64,000 nt of DNA. Origin: Arthrobacter psychrochitiniphilus (GTDB lineage Bacteria; Actinomycetota; Actinomycetes; Actinomycetales; Micrococcaceae). A program made the position numbers and the translations under genes. Positions 44,324 to 52,716 of this stretch are shown in pieces; positions within the stretch are counted from its first letter, which is position 1, and each line of letters opens with the position of its first letter. Below the pieces are notes generated by a model, which searched no databases, had not been told where the DNA came from, and was given only the letters and a program-made list of their open reading frames with translations. Location: contig NZ_QHLZ01000013.1 of NCBI RefSeq assembly GCF_003185915.1, positions 22,393 through 86,392 on the forward strand, read 5' to 3'.

Positions 44324-44776
44324 GTGGCCAATTACTCAGAGTTCTTCATTGCAGACCACCACCAGGCTGTTGCCCGGGCCAAGGCGCGGATGGCAGGGAA
44401 GTCTCCACTCATCGACGTGCCGGTCCTGCCAACTCCGGGCCTGAGCGACTTTGAAATTGAAGTCTTGGGCGAATTTGCCGTCAAGAAAGTCCATGCCACG
44501 GGTGTTGGGGCAGAGCTCAGCTTGGTTGATATTGAACTGGATAACTTGTTTGCCGTGCCAGATGCGCTCCTTGAGGTCTTTGCAGAACTTAATGCCCTCG
44601 AAGAGCCCGAGGACATTGCCGAGCTGGCTGCGCAATGGGCTGCTGCGGAGGAAATGGAATCCACCCCGGAAATCACCGAGCCGCTGCTGCGCGCTCTGGC
44701 TGCCATGGCCGCAGCAGCCTTGGCAGCCGCCGAGGACAACGCGAAGATGGCCCTGTTCTTCTACTCCGCCGAGTAA
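44324..44776 (+). CDS. Hypothetical acidic protein (150 aa)
   Basis: I use GTG 44324 (MANYSEFFIADHHQAVARAKA) because GAAAGG lies 7 nt upstream; the upstream frame from 44309 would contain that ribosome-binding site. The product is acidic and Ala/Glu-rich. Residues about 65-145 are strongly helical, with LEVFAELNALEEPEDIAELAAQWAA and ALAAMAAAALAAAEDNA. There is no signal peptide, membrane segment or recognised domain. It follows the VOC gene by 56 nt and may be cotranscribed with it. A large hairpin follows its stop. Confidence 0.65.
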   Translation: MANYSEFFIADHHQAVARAKARMAGKSPLIDVPVLPTPGLSDFEIEVLGEFAVKKVHATGVGAELSLVDIELDNLFAVPDALLEVFAELNALEEPEDIAELAAQWAAAEEMESTPEITEPLLRALAAMAAAALAAAEDNAKMALFFYSAE

Positions 44777-44807
44777 CATAGCCCGGAACTCTGCCGCATG
44801 GAACTCT

Positions 44808-44875
44808 AAAATGATCCTGATCCCGCTTTCGGACCCCGAAATTCCGGGATCAGAAAGCGGGATCAGGATCATTTT
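44808..44875. repeat. Long inverted repeat: perfect 23-bp stem with a structured 22-nt loop
   Basis: The left arm 44808-44830 (AAAATGATCCTGATCCCGC...) and right arm 44853-44875 are exact reverse complements over 23 bp. The 22-nt loop contains CCCGAAATTCCGGG, able to form its own small stem. The A-tract on the left and T-tract on the right would let it act as a bidirectional terminator. The length of the stem is more like a REP- or MITE-type repeat element. It lies 32 nt after the hypothetical gene. Confidence 0.85.
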
Positions 44876-45102
44876 CGCGAAGTCGCATCTGTTGGTTCTC
44901 GTCCATGACGGATGACACACAAACTCGGTTGCGTAACGAGTCGCACAGTCCGTTATTAATCTGGCATAATGGACAGGTACTCGATCCGCATGGCCCCTCT
45001 CTCCGTGTGATGATCCTGTCCTTAGAAGTCCGCCGCACGGCCCGCCCCACGGGAGCGTAAAACGGATTTCGCCCCTTTTTCGAACCAGGAGTAACCACAA
45101 AA
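44876..45102 (+). promoter_or_regulatory. Long leader/promoter region of the rpsP operon
   Basis: No gene is present. An AT-rich core GTTATTAATCTGGCATAATGG (44952-44972) contains a possible -10 box CATAAT preceded by TGG; TTGCGT at 44929 could be a -35 for the GTTATT copy. Transcription from here would leave a leader of over 100 nt before rpsP, which may fold. The GTG of rpsP is preceded by CAGGAGTAA. The hexamer choice is tentative. Confidence 0.4.
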
Positions 45103-45510
45103 GTGGCTGTAAAGATTCGCCTTAAGCGCTTTGGTAAAATGCGCGCCCCGTACTACCGCATCGTCGTCATGGACTCACACTCAAAGCGTGACGGCCGTGC
45201 CATCGAGGAAATCGGTAAGTACCACCCGACCGAAAACCCGTCCTTCATTGAGGTCACCAGCGACCGCGCTCAGTACTGGCTTTCCGTCGGTGCTCAGCCG
45301 TCTGAGCCTGTTGCCAAGATCTTGAAGATCACCGGTGACTGGCAGAAGTTCAAGGGACTCAAGGGCGCCGAAGGCACCTTGAAGACCAAGGCTCCCAAGG
45401 TTCCCTTCGTAGCTCCGGAAGCCAAGAACGTTGTTGTCAAGGAAGCCATCACCAAGAAGGCCAAGAAGGCTGACGAGGCAGAGGCAACCGAGAGCACCGA
45501 GGCCGAGTAA
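45103..45510 (+). CDS. rpsP: 30S ribosomal protein S16
   Basis: S16 is a small-subunit assembly protein. GTG gives [31 protein letters not shown], the invariant S16 N-terminus, with an AGGAG site upstream. The conserved core ends near residue 85. The remaining 50 residues are a Lys/Glu/Ala-rich extension ([15 protein letters not shown]) typical of actinobacterial S16. It begins the rpsP-khpA-rimM-trmD-rplS block; khpA starts 1 nt after its stop. Confidence 0.97.
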   Translation: MAVKIRLKRFGKMRAPYYRIVVMDSHSKRDGRAIEEIGKYHPTENPSFIEVTSDRAQYWLSVGAQPSEPVAKILKITGDWQKFKGLKGAEGTLKTKAPKVPFVAPEAKNVVVKEAITKKAKKADEAEATESTEAE

Positions 45511-45511
45511 C

Positions 45512-45754
45512 TTGTTGGCTGAAGCGCTGGAGCACCTTGTTCGCGGGATAGTTGACTCTCCCGAGGACGTCAAGGTGAGCGTCAAGAACAACCGCCGCGG
45601 GGAATCCCTCGAAGTGCGAGTTCATCAAGACGATCTGGGCCGGGTTATTGGCCGCCAGGGTCGCACCGCCCGTGCCTTGCGCACAGTGGTTGCCGCTCTG
45701 GCCCATGGCGAGTCGGTGCGTGTTGACGTTGTTGACACGGATCGCCGCCACTAA
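45512..45754 (+). CDS. khpA: KH-domain RNA-binding protein KhpA
   Basis: This small (80 aa) KH-domain protein always lies between rpsP and rimM in Gram-positives; KhpA pairs with KhpB in RNA binding and cell-size control. The core reads LEHLVRGIVDSPEDVKV, then the GxxG-type loop in LGRVIGRQGRTARALRTVVAAL. It starts with a TTG: TTG 45512 or TTG 45515, directly behind the rpsP stop, with the ribosome-binding site inside the rpsP end (GAGGCCGAG). The longer open frame (from 45431) lies inside rpsP and is not real. Confidence 0.92.
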   Translation: MLAEALEHLVRGIVDSPEDVKVSVKNNRRGESLEVRVHQDDLGRVIGRQGRTARALRTVVAALAHGESVRVDVVDTDRRH

Positions 45755-45813
45755 CCTGGCCGGATCTTGGAGCAGCTAGCGCTGCATCAAGTTTTCAGCA
45801 GTAAAGCCAAACG

Positions 45814-45853
45814 TTTGGCCCCGGCACCAACACGGTGACGGGGCCAAATTTTT
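45814..45853 (+). terminator. Hairpin terminator/attenuator between khpA and rimM
   Basis: TTTGGCCCCG (45814-45823) pairs with CGGGGCCAAA (45839-45848) across a 15-nt loop and is followed by TTTTTCCCC. It lies 33 nt before the rimM start inside the rpsP-trmD block, so it can lower or separate transcription of rimM-trmD from the ribosomal protein genes. Confidence 0.82.
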
Positions 45854-45885
45854 CCCCAAATTTCAGCAACACATGAGGAGTACCC

Positions 45886-46482
45886 ATGCAGGTCCAGGTC
45901 GCCCGGATTGGCAAGCCCCACGGCATTAAAGGTGAAGTGACTGTTCTGGTCCTCACCGACGCCCCCGACTCCCGCTTTAGTCCCGGCGCCGAGTTCGTTG
46001 TGGAACCGGCCACCATTGGCCAGCTCACCGTCAAGAGCTCGCGCTGGAACAAGGACATCCTCCTGCTGGGCTTCGAAGGCACCACCACGCGCAATGAAGC
46101 CGAGCTGCTGCGCGGCGCCAGCCTGTTCTTCGAATCCGATGATGACCAAGACGACGACGCCTGGTACGAACACGAATTGCTGGGCCTTGAAGTGCGGGTA
46201 GGCAAGGCCGTGGTTGGTAAGGTGACGGGGCTGCGGACCCAGGCCGTGCAGGATCTGCTCATCGTCGAAGACGCCGATGGGGACGAGGTTCTGGTCCCGT
46301 TTGTTGACGAGATTGTTCCCGAGGTCAACATCGAGGACGGTTATGTTCTACTGACCCCACCGGCCGGTCTGTTCACTGTCAACAAGGAAGTCAGTGCCAG
46401 CGACGAGTCCGGCGAGGCTGCCGATCTCACCGGCACCAAGCCCACCACCGGCACCGACGGTTCGGAAGGAACGCAGGCGTAA
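45886..46482 (+). CDS. rimM: Ribosome maturation factor RimM
   Basis: RimM binds S19 and assists 30S head assembly and 16S processing. The N-terminal beta-barrel begins [31 protein letters not shown]-barrel follows with [43 protein letters not shown] and LLTPPAGL. The last about 25 residues are a Thr/Gly-rich tail. Its stop and the trmD ATG overlap (TAATG), as is usual for this pair. Confidence 0.96.
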   Translation: MQVQVARIGKPHGIKGEVTVLVLTDAPDSRFSPGAEFVVEPATIGQLTVKSSRWNKDILLLGFEGTTTRNEAELLRGASLFFESDDDQDDDAWYEHELLGLEVRVGKAVVGKVTGLRTQAVQDLLIVEDADGDEVLVPFVDEIVPEVNIEDGYVLLTPPAGLFTVNKEVSASDESGEAADLTGTKPTTGTDGSEGTQA

Positions 46483-47279
46483 TGCGCTTTGACGTAGTCA
46501 GCATCTTCCCCGAATACCTGGCACCCCTGGATCTGAGCCTGATCGGCAAGGCTCGCACGGAAGGGTTGCTGGAACTGGTAGTTCATGACTTGCGCAGCTA
46601 CACGGCTGACCGGCACCGTACCGTGGATGACACACCCTACGGTGGCGGGGCAGGCATGGTCATGAAGCCGGAACCGTGGGCGCAGGCCCTCACCGACATT
46701 GCCGCCACCTCCCCCGCGGCCGACGGCGCACGGCCCACCTTGATTGTGCCTGCCCCGGCTGGTGAGGTTTTCAATCAGGCTCTGGCCTACGAACTTGCCC
46801 AAGAGAAACATCTTGTCTTCGCTTGTGGCCGCTACGAAGGCATCGACGAGCGGGTGCTGGAATGGGCTGCGGAGGACTACATTGTCCGCCCCGTGAGCCT
46901 GGGTGACTATGTGCTCAACGGTGGCGAAGTTGCTGTGCTGGCCATGGTGGAAGCCATTGGCCGGCTCATCCCCGGTGTGGTGGGCAACCCCGAATCCCTC
47001 ATTGAGGAGTCCCACTCTGACGGGCTGCTGGAATACCCCGTCTACACCAAACCCTCCAGTTGGCGGGATCGGGAAGTCCCCGAGGTGCTGCTGAGCGGCA
47101 ACCACGGCAAGATTGCTAAGTTCCGGAGGGAACACCAGCTGCGCCGCACCGCGGAGCGCCGCCCGGATCTGATTGACGCTCTGGACGTCTCCAACTTCAG
47201 TAAAGCCGAACGCAACGTGCTCTGGGAACTTGGGTACGCCGTCGAGCATGGAAAAGCAATCAAACGCCAGGAAAGCTAG
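46482..47279 (+). CDS. trmD: tRNA (guanine-N1-)-methyltransferase TrmD
   Basis: TrmD makes m1G37 in tRNAs, preventing +1 frameshifting. It begins [24 protein letters not shown]. The SPOUT-family deep-trefoil knot with the SAM-binding loop is seen in [17 protein letters not shown] and [44 protein letters not shown] precedes the C-terminal helical domain. At 265 aa it is slightly longer than the E. coli form. It is coupled to rimM by a one-base overlap. Confidence 0.97.
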   Translation: MRFDVVSIFPEYLAPLDLSLIGKARTEGLLELVVHDLRSYTADRHRTVDDTPYGGGAGMVMKPEPWAQALTDIAATSPAADGARPTLIVPAPAGEVFNQALAYELAQEKHLVFACGRYEGIDERVLEWAAEDYIVRPVSLGDYVLNGGEVAVLAMVEAIGRLIPGVVGNPESLIEESHSDGLLEYPVYTKPSSWRDREVPEVLLSGNHGKIAKFRREHQLRRTAERRPDLIDALDVSNFSKAERNVLWELGYAVEHGKAIKRQES

Positions 47280-47501
47280 TTAACTCAATTAGTTCCAGAG
47301 CCTTGAGTGTGGCAAAATAGACAGATGTGCTCGACTGGGCGCGTTCCTGCTACAGGGGGAGCGTTCGTCAACAGGCAGCACACCGGTGTCCCATCCATGG
47401 GAACCGGTCCAATTCTTTCGCTTCCCAGGACTGGCTGTATGCCGCCCGCGGGAAACGTGACACAAAGTAAATGACCTGTGGCGTTTACCTGGAGTGAGAA
47501 A
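47280..47501 (+). promoter_or_regulatory. rplS leader region
   Basis: About 220 nt lie between trmD and rplS and hold no ORF of note. A GTGGCAAAATAG segment (about 47308-47319) resembles a -10 region, with imperfect -35 candidates. The remainder can fold around AACCGGT/ACCGGTG and CCCGCGGG-type elements. This suggests rplS has its own promoter and a structured leader, as ribosomal protein genes often do. GGAGTGAG is the ribosome-binding site for ATG 47502. Confidence 0.35.
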
Positions 47502-47861
47502 ATGCATCTTCTCGATTCTGTTGACGCAGCCAGCCTGCGCAGCGACATCCCCACCTTCCGTGCAGGCGATACCGTTAATGTTCATGTGAACATTATTGAA
47601 GGTTCCCGCGCACGTGTTCAGGTATTCAAGGGCTTTGTCCTTGGCCGCCAGGGCGACGGCATCCGCGAGACCTTCACGGTCCGCAAGATCTCCTTCGGCG
47701 TCGGCGTAGAGCGTACCTTCCCGGTACACTCCCCGGTACTGGATAAGATCGAGGTCGTTACCAAGGGTGACGTGCGCCGCGCCAAGCTGTACTACATGCG
47801 TAACCTGCGCGGCAAGGCTGCCAAGATCAAGGAAAAGCGCGACAACCTTCCCACCAAGTAA
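47502..47861 (+). CDS. rplS: 50S ribosomal protein L19
   Basis: L19 sits at the 30S-50S interface. The start is ATG 47502 ([13 protein letters not shown]), preceded by GGAGTGAG; the frame is open 24 nt further upstream but without a ribosome-binding site. Motifs are [58 protein letters not shown] and [18 protein letters not shown]. The 119-aa protein is normal in size. The first signal peptidase gene follows within 16 nt. Confidence 0.97.
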   Translation: MHLLDSVDAASLRSDIPTFRAGDTVNVHVNIIEGSRARVQVFKGFVLGRQGDGIRETFTVRKISFGVGVERTFPVHSPVLDKIEVVTKGDVRRAKLYYMRNLRGKAAKIKEKRDNLPTK

Positions 47862-47877
47862 CAAAGGGATTCGCACT

Positions 47878-48555
47878 TTGACTCAAGCGAAACGCCAGTC
47901 CAGGAAACTGGGCTGGCGTTTTGTTGTTCTTGGCGTAGCGGTCATCTTTCTTTTCCTGGCATTGGTCCGCAATGTTTGGATGGATGTTTACTACATCCCG
48001 TCGGAATCCATGGAACCGCTGCTTCTCACCGGCGACCGCGTTTTGGTTTCCCGGGTGGCCTTCACCAACAGGGCCATTGAACGCGGCGACGTGGTGGTCT
48101 TTGACGGTAGGGGATCATTTGTGCCCTGGAATTCGGGGGCAGGAGACGTAGCGGACGCCATTGTGGGGGCCGGACAATGGCTGGGACTGGTGCCCAATGA
48201 CAACATCTACGTCAAGCGCGTACTTGGCGTTGCCGGAGACACGGTCAAATGCTGCTCCGCGAGCGGATTGTTGGAGGTCAACGGCGTCCCTGTTACTGAG
48301 AGTTACCTGTATCCCGGGGATGATCCCAGCGCGTTGACGTTCGAGGTGCGCGTCCCACAAGGTAAATTGTGGCTAATGGGTGATCACCGCAATGTTTCCT
48401 TGGATTCCAGATCTCTTCTGGGAGCTCCCGGGGGCGGGCTGATTTCCACTGAACGGGTCATTGGTTCTCCGATCGCCACGGTGTGGCCACTAGGCCGAAT
48501 GCACGTGCTTGAGCAGGCCTCCGGCAGTGGTAAGAACACCGCTGGGTTGCCGTAA
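47878..48555 (+). CDS. lepB: Signal peptidase I (first of two)
   Basis: LepB removes signal peptides on the outer face of the membrane. TTG 47878 (AAAGGGA 8 nt upstream) gives a 225-aa protein. It has one N-terminal membrane helix (RFVVLGVAVIFLFLALV, about 14-30) and then the S26 catalytic Ser44 in YIPSESMEPLL. The general-base Lys lies in YVKRVLGVAGD, and the family box LWLMGDHRNVSLDSR follows. Two Cys (TVKCCS) occur after the Lys motif, as in the neighbouring paralogue. It directly follows rplS. Tandem lepB genes between rplS and rnhB are a common actinobacterial arrangement. Confidence 0.93.
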   Translation: MTQAKRQSRKLGWRFVVLGVAVIFLFLALVRNVWMDVYYIPSESMEPLLLTGDRVLVSRVAFTNRAIERGDVVVFDGRGSFVPWNSGAGDVADAIVGAGQWLGLVPNDNIYVKRVLGVAGDTVKCCSASGLLEVNGVPVTESYLYPGDDPSALTFEVRVPQGKLWLMGDHRNVSLDSRSLLGAPGGGLISTERVIGSPIATVWPLGRMHVLEQASGSGKNTAGLP

Positions 48556-48628
48556 ACGTTTTTCTCACACCTGCCCCAGGTGTGGATGTAGGTAGCTAGA
48601 GATGACTTTGCTAAGGAAATAATCGCTG

Positions 48629-49495
48629 ATGCAACACAATGTTCCAGAAGAGTCCGGTGAGCCGGCTCCCCAAGGGGAAACCACCCCGGAATCTTCAGAT
48701 GCGAGGGTGCGTCAGGAGCATCGAGCCCGCCATTTGAAGTCAGAGCCGGCCACGCATGTTCCAGATTCTGCCGGACAGCGAGTAGGCAAGCAGGCGCTGG
48801 CATGGGGCAAAGAACTGCTCACCATTGTTGTTATTGCCCTGGTGTTGTCCTTCCTGATCAAGACTTTCCTGTTCCGTGCCTTCTACATTCCTTCCGGTTC
48901 CATGGAGAACACCCTGGAAATTAACGACAGGATCTTTGTGAACCTGCTCGTGCCCCAGCCATTCGCTCTCCAGCGCGGGGACGTCGTCGTTTTCAAGGAC
49001 ACACAAGGGTGGCTCAAGCCGCAGACCAACGTCAACGGGCCCACAGGATGGCTCAGCGACGTGGCCACCTTCATTGGCCTGGCACCGGATAGTTCCCAAC
49101 AGCACCTGGTTAAAAGGGTTATTGGCATGCCAGGAGACAAGGTTGTCTGCTGCAACAATGATGGAAAAATCACCATCAACGGCACTGCCATCACCGAGCC
49201 TTACCTCTTCCCCGGAGCGGCACCCTCGGACACCACTTTTGAGGTCACCGTCCCCGAAGGGCACTTGTGGGTCATGGGGGACCATCGCAACAACTCACAA
49301 GATTCGCGCTACCACCAGAGCTACGACCAGACCGGTTTTGTCCCGATCGCCGATGTTGAGGGTAGGGCTGTTGTCATTGCCTGGCCGCTGTCCCGGTTAG
49401 GTTTCCTTGGCAACTACCCGGACGTTTTTGCTGACGTACCGCAGCCGCAGACCAAGAGCGTGAGCACCAGTGCCGACACCACGGCAGGCCCGTAA
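48629..49495 (+). CDS. lepB: Signal peptidase I (second of two)
   Basis: This 288-aa paralogue has an 55-60-residue hydrophilic cytoplasmic N-terminus, a membrane helix (LLTIVVIALVLSFLIKTFLF), catalytic Ser91 in YIPSGSMENTL and Lys162 in HLVKRVIGMPGDKVVCC. The box HLWVMGDHRNNSQDSRYH follows, then a Thr/Ser-rich tail. It is longer than the first copy mainly at its N-terminus. The two enzymes probably divide the signal-peptide repertoire, as in other actinobacteria; which substrates each takes is unknown. The stop overlaps the rnhB start (TAATG). Confidence 0.94.
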   Translation: MQHNVPEESGEPAPQGETTPESSDARVRQEHRARHLKSEPATHVPDSAGQRVGKQALAWGKELLTIVVIALVLSFLIKTFLFRAFYIPSGSMENTLEINDRIFVNLLVPQPFALQRGDVVVFKDTQGWLKPQTNVNGPTGWLSDVATFIGLAPDSSQQHLVKRVIGMPGDKVVCCNNDGKITINGTAITEPYLFPGAAPSDTTFEVTVPEGHLWVMGDHRNNSQDSRYHQSYDQTGFVPIADVEGRAVVIAWPLSRLGFLGNYPDVFADVPQPQTKSVSTSADTTAGP

Positions 49496-50163
49496 TGGCA
49501 GCCGCGGCGCCTACCCTTGAGTGGGAGCGAGAACTCGCCGCACAGGGCTATTTCGCTGTGGCGGGGTGCGATGAAGTAGGGCGAGGCTCCCTGGCTGGAC
49601 CTGTCAGCGTTGGCGTGGTCATCATCCATCCAGACACAGCCCGCGAACTACCCGGCGTCAAAGACAGCAAACTCTTGCGAGTATCAGTCCGGGAAGCACT
49701 GGTACCCGCCATTATTGATTGGGCTGCAGCCAGTGCTGTAGGCCATGCCCAGGCGCCGGAAATTGACGCCCTGGGATTGGTGAGTGCACTGCGGCTGGCT
49801 GGCAGCCGGGCCATGGCCCAAGCGGCAGTGACCGTGATTCCTGACTTCGTGATTTTAGATGGAAATCAAGACTGGCTTTCAGCACCTGAGCAGGATCTTT
49901 TTTCGCACTCTCATGAAGCCGAGGCTGCCGTGGCGCCGTGGCGGATCCAGACACGAATCAAAGCTGACATGACCTGCCTCTCGGTGGCGGCCGCCAGCGT
50001 CCTGGCCAAAGTGGAGCGTGATGGCATCATGACAGGGTTGGCTCAGGAATTCCCTGCGTTCGGCTGGGACTCCAACATGGGCTACGGAACAGTGGCACAC
50101 AAGGCCGCCATTGCCAGCGAAGGCCCCACCGACCATCATCGCAAGACCTGGCGCCTGCTGTAG
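49495..50163 (+). CDS. rnhB: Ribonuclease HII
   Basis: RNase HII cuts RNA in RNA-DNA hybrids and starts removal of misincorporated ribonucleotides. The GCDEVGRGSLAGPV signature (about 20-33) provides the first Asp-Glu pair. PGVKDSKLL, DFVILDGNQDWL and the late acidic site in RIKADMTCLSVAAASVLAKVERD follow. The 222-aa protein is typical. Its ATG overlaps the stop of the second lepB, so it is translationally coupled. Confidence 0.96.
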   Translation: MAAAAPTLEWERELAAQGYFAVAGCDEVGRGSLAGPVSVGVVIIHPDTARELPGVKDSKLLRVSVREALVPAIIDWAAASAVGHAQAPEIDALGLVSALRLAGSRAMAQAAVTVIPDFVILDGNQDWLSAPEQDLFSHSHEAEAAVAPWRIQTRIKADMTCLSVAAASVLAKVERDGIMTGLAQEFPAFGWDSNMGYGTVAHKAAIASEGPTDHHRKTWRLL

Positions 50164-50235
50164 AAGCTGTCCCCGGCTCCGTTCGCCAGCGTGGCCCGTT
50201 GGATAAGTGGGCACTGCGTGATGGATGATGGATGC

Positions 50236-50568
50236 ATGAGTGCTGAGGATCTGGAAAACTACGAGACTGAGATGGAACTACAGCTTTACCGCGAATACCG
50301 GGACGTGGTGAATCTGTTCAGTTACGTGGTGGAAACTGAACGCCGATTTTATTTGGCCAACCACGTAGATTTGCAGGCCCGCTCGGCAGACGGCGAAGTT
50401 TACTTTGACCTGACGCTGCAGGATGCCTGGGTATGGGATGTCTACCGTACAGCCCGGTTCGTCAAGAACGTCCGGGTCATCACGTTCAAGGACGTCAACG
50501 TTGAAGAGCTCATGAAGTCTGACGATCTGCAGATCCCCAAGGACGGCGAGTTGGGTTCCTTCGGCTGA
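50236..50568 (+). CDS. DUF2469 family protein
   Basis: This 110-aa protein is a conserved actinobacterial DUF2469 member, always next to rnhB and yraN. MSAEDLENYETEMELQLYREYRDVVNLFSYVVETERRFYLAN is the diagnostic N-terminus; VYFDLTLQDAWVWDVYR and FVKNVRVITFKDVNVEEL follow. The frame opens 45 nt upstream, but the family starts at ATG 50236. It is cytoplasmic with no known activity. Context suggests a nucleic-acid or translation link, which is an inference only. Confidence 0.93.
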   Translation: MSAEDLENYETEMELQLYREYRDVVNLFSYVVETERRFYLANHVDLQARSADGEVYFDLTLQDAWVWDVYRTARFVKNVRVITFKDVNVEELMKSDDLQIPKDGELGSFG

Positions 50569-50806
50569 GCGGCTTGGCACTGCCCTCAACTGTGCCTCAC
50601 CTGAGCTGGCACTAACACCCTTGCTGCCAGCCACACCCTGAAGCCACACCGTGGGTCTAAGAACGACGCCGGAACTTGCCTTCCGCTCGTTTTCTTTGCC
50701 GTGCGTTGTTCCTCCACAGCCGCCGCGTAGCCGGTACTGTCCACACTGGGGCCTTGCTCCCTTTATCTGCGCTCCGAACCCGGCAATGCTGGCCGTGGAG
50801 GCAGTC

Positions 50807-51163
50807 ATGAAAGCAAAAGATATACTCGGCCAGACCGGTGAGCGGATGGCCGCAGACTTTTTGGAAGACCGCGGCATTCGGGTCATTGACAGCAATTGGC
50901 GTTGTCCTAGCGGCGAAATTGATCTCGTGGCGTTAGATGGTGGCGAAGTAGTCATTGTTGAAGTCAAAACGCGCCGCTCCCGCCGGTATGGGGATCCCCT
51001 CGAAGCCCTGACGCAGGCCAAACTGTCCAGGCTGCGCACTTTGGCTGTGCTCTGGGCTAGGGAGCATCAGTACGTGGGAGGATCTTTGCGCATTGATGCT
51101 CTGGGCATTGTCATGGACACGGCTGGTCCGCCGAGCTTCGACCACCTCAAGGGGGTGGCTTGA
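50807..51163 (+). CDS. YraN/UPF0102 family nuclease-fold protein
   Basis: This 118-aa protein has a PD-(D/E)XK-like fold. ILGQTGERMAADFLEDRGIRVIDSNWRCPSGEIDLVALDG is followed by VVIVEVKTRRSRRYGDPLEAL; the Glu-Ile-Asp and Glu-x-Lys residues are the would-be catalytic set. The long upstream open frame is discarded because TGGAGG lies 5 nt before the ATG at 50807. Its TGA overlaps the comM ATG (TGATG). YraN lies next to comM and dprA in many genomes and is thought to act in DNA processing. Confidence 0.93.
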   Translation: MKAKDILGQTGERMAADFLEDRGIRVIDSNWRCPSGEIDLVALDGGEVVIVEVKTRRSRRYGDPLEALTQAKLSRLRTLAVLWAREHQYVGGSLRIDALGIVMDTAGPPSFDHLKGVA

Positions 51164-52716
51164 TGAGTATGGGACGGGCGCTTGCCGTGGCGCTAGTGGG
51201 CCTGAACGGGCACGTGATTGAAGTTGAGGCTGACATTGGCCAAACCCTGCCAGCCTTTGTTCTGTTAGGACTTCCTGACGCGTCACTTTCGGAAGCTCGG
51301 GAGAGGATCCGTTCGGCATCGCAAAACTCTGGGATCCCTTTGAGCAGGAGGAAGATCACCGTCAATTTGGTGCCAGCATCGCTGCCCAAAAAGGGCTCGG
51401 GCTTTGACCTTGCCATTGTGATGGCAGCTTTGAATGCGGCCGGTGATGTGCACCGCACTGGGGGTACGGTATTTATTGCCGAACTGGGACTGGATGGGCG
51501 GCTCCGGCCAGTTCGTGGAGTCTTGCCAGCTGTCCTGGCCGCGTGCACGGCTGGTTGCGAGGACTTTGTTGTGGCCACCGCAAATTTGGCAGAGGCGCGG
51601 CTGGTGAAGGGGGCCAAAGTCCGCGGCTATGACAATCTTGCCCAAGTGGCTCTGGCTTTCAATGCAGACCCAAAGAAGCTGTGCGGGGTTCAAGGGGGCT
51701 GGCAGGGCGGGGATTTTGCGCAGATGGCCGGAACACCAGCTGCTGCGGCTCAACCGCAGGCGGATCTGGCTGAGGTAGCAGGCCAGCCCGTGGCACGGCT
51801 GGCTTTGGAGATTGCTGCCGCGGGCGGCCACCACCTGATGATGGTGGGGCCGCCGGGATCTGGCAAGACCATGCTGGCGGAACGGTTGCCAGGACTCTTG
51901 CCGGATCTTAGCGATGCCGAAGCCATGGAGGTCACGGCCATCCATTCCCTCGATCACAGAGGTTCCGGGCTAAGGGAGCTTCTCCGGCGACCGCCGTATG
52001 AGCGCCCGCATCATTCGGCCAGCACGGCGGCCATCATTGGCGGTGGCAGCGGAATTCCCCGGCCCGGTGCCGCCACCAGGGCACATCGTGGGGTTCTATT
52101 CCTGGATGAGGCGCCGGAATTTGATAAGCGCGTGTTGGATGCGCTGAGGCAACCGTTGGAGAGCGGGGAACTTATCCTGCACCGCTCCGCCGGAACGGCC
52201 TCCTACCCGGCCCGCTTTCAGCTCGTCATGGCCGCAAACCCGTGTCCCTGCGGGAAAGCAACGGGGAAAGGCATCCATTGCGAATGCACTCCCATGGCTC
52301 GGCGCCGCTATTTTGGCAGGCTCTCAGGGCCTTTGCTGGACCGGGTTGATATCCAACTTCAAGTCAACAAGGTGCAATTGGCGCAACTGGCGGACTCCGG
52401 TCCTCGTGAGTCGAGCCGGCAGGTGGCCGCACGGGTACAACTGGCCCGCAACATTGCCGGTGAACGGTTGAAGCCGTGGGGACTGGCACATAACGCGGAC
52501 CTGAGCGGCAGGGTGCTCCGTGGGCCCTTGCGGCTGCCTGGGCGCGAGACAGCGTTGCTGGACAAGGCCATGGGCACGGGGGTCCTCAGCGCCCGCGGCT
52601 ATGACCGTGTGTTGCGGCTGGCGTGGACGGTGGCAGACCTTCAAGGACGGGAAAAGCCGGGCAGCGAAGACGTTGGCTTGGCACTGACGTTGCGGCAGCG
52701 AGGAGAAATACCATGA
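51163..52716 (+). CDS. comM: YifB/ComM-family Mg-chelatase-like AAA+ ATPase
   Basis: ComM is a hexameric helicase that promotes branch migration during natural transformation. The N-terminal LonC-like domain (GLPDASLSEARERIRSA, KITVNLVPASLPKKGSGFDLAI) precedes the AAA+ module with Walker A MMVGPPGSGKTMLAERLP (about 223-240). Walker B is GVLFLDEAPEFDKRVLDALRQPLE, followed by NPCPCGKATGKGIHCECTP and the C-terminal helical domain. The ATG at 51163 shares a base with the yraN stop, and dprA begins inside its last codons (ATGA). The trio is therefore coupled. Confidence 0.95.
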   Translation: MSMGRALAVALVGLNGHVIEVEADIGQTLPAFVLLGLPDASLSEARERIRSASQNSGIPLSRRKITVNLVPASLPKKGSGFDLAIVMAALNAAGDVHRTGGTVFIAELGLDGRLRPVRGVLPAVLAACTAGCEDFVVATANLAEARLVKGAKVRGYDNLAQVALAFNADPKKLCGVQGGWQGGDFAQMAGTPAAAAQPQADLAEVAGQPVARLALEIAAAGGHHLMMVGPPGSGKTMLAERLPGLLPDLSDAEAMEVTAIHSLDHRGSGLRELLRRPPYERPHHSASTAAIIGGGSGIPRPGAATRAHRGVLFLDEAPEFDKRVLDALRQPLESGELILHRSAGTASYPARFQLVMAANPCPCGKATGKGIHCECTPMARRRYFGRLSGPLLDRVDIQLQVNKVQLAQLADSGPRESSRQVAARVQLARNIAGERLKPWGLAHNADLSGRVLRGPLRLPGRETALLDKAMGTGVLSARGYDRVLRLAWTVADLQGREKPGSEDVGLALTLRQRGEIP

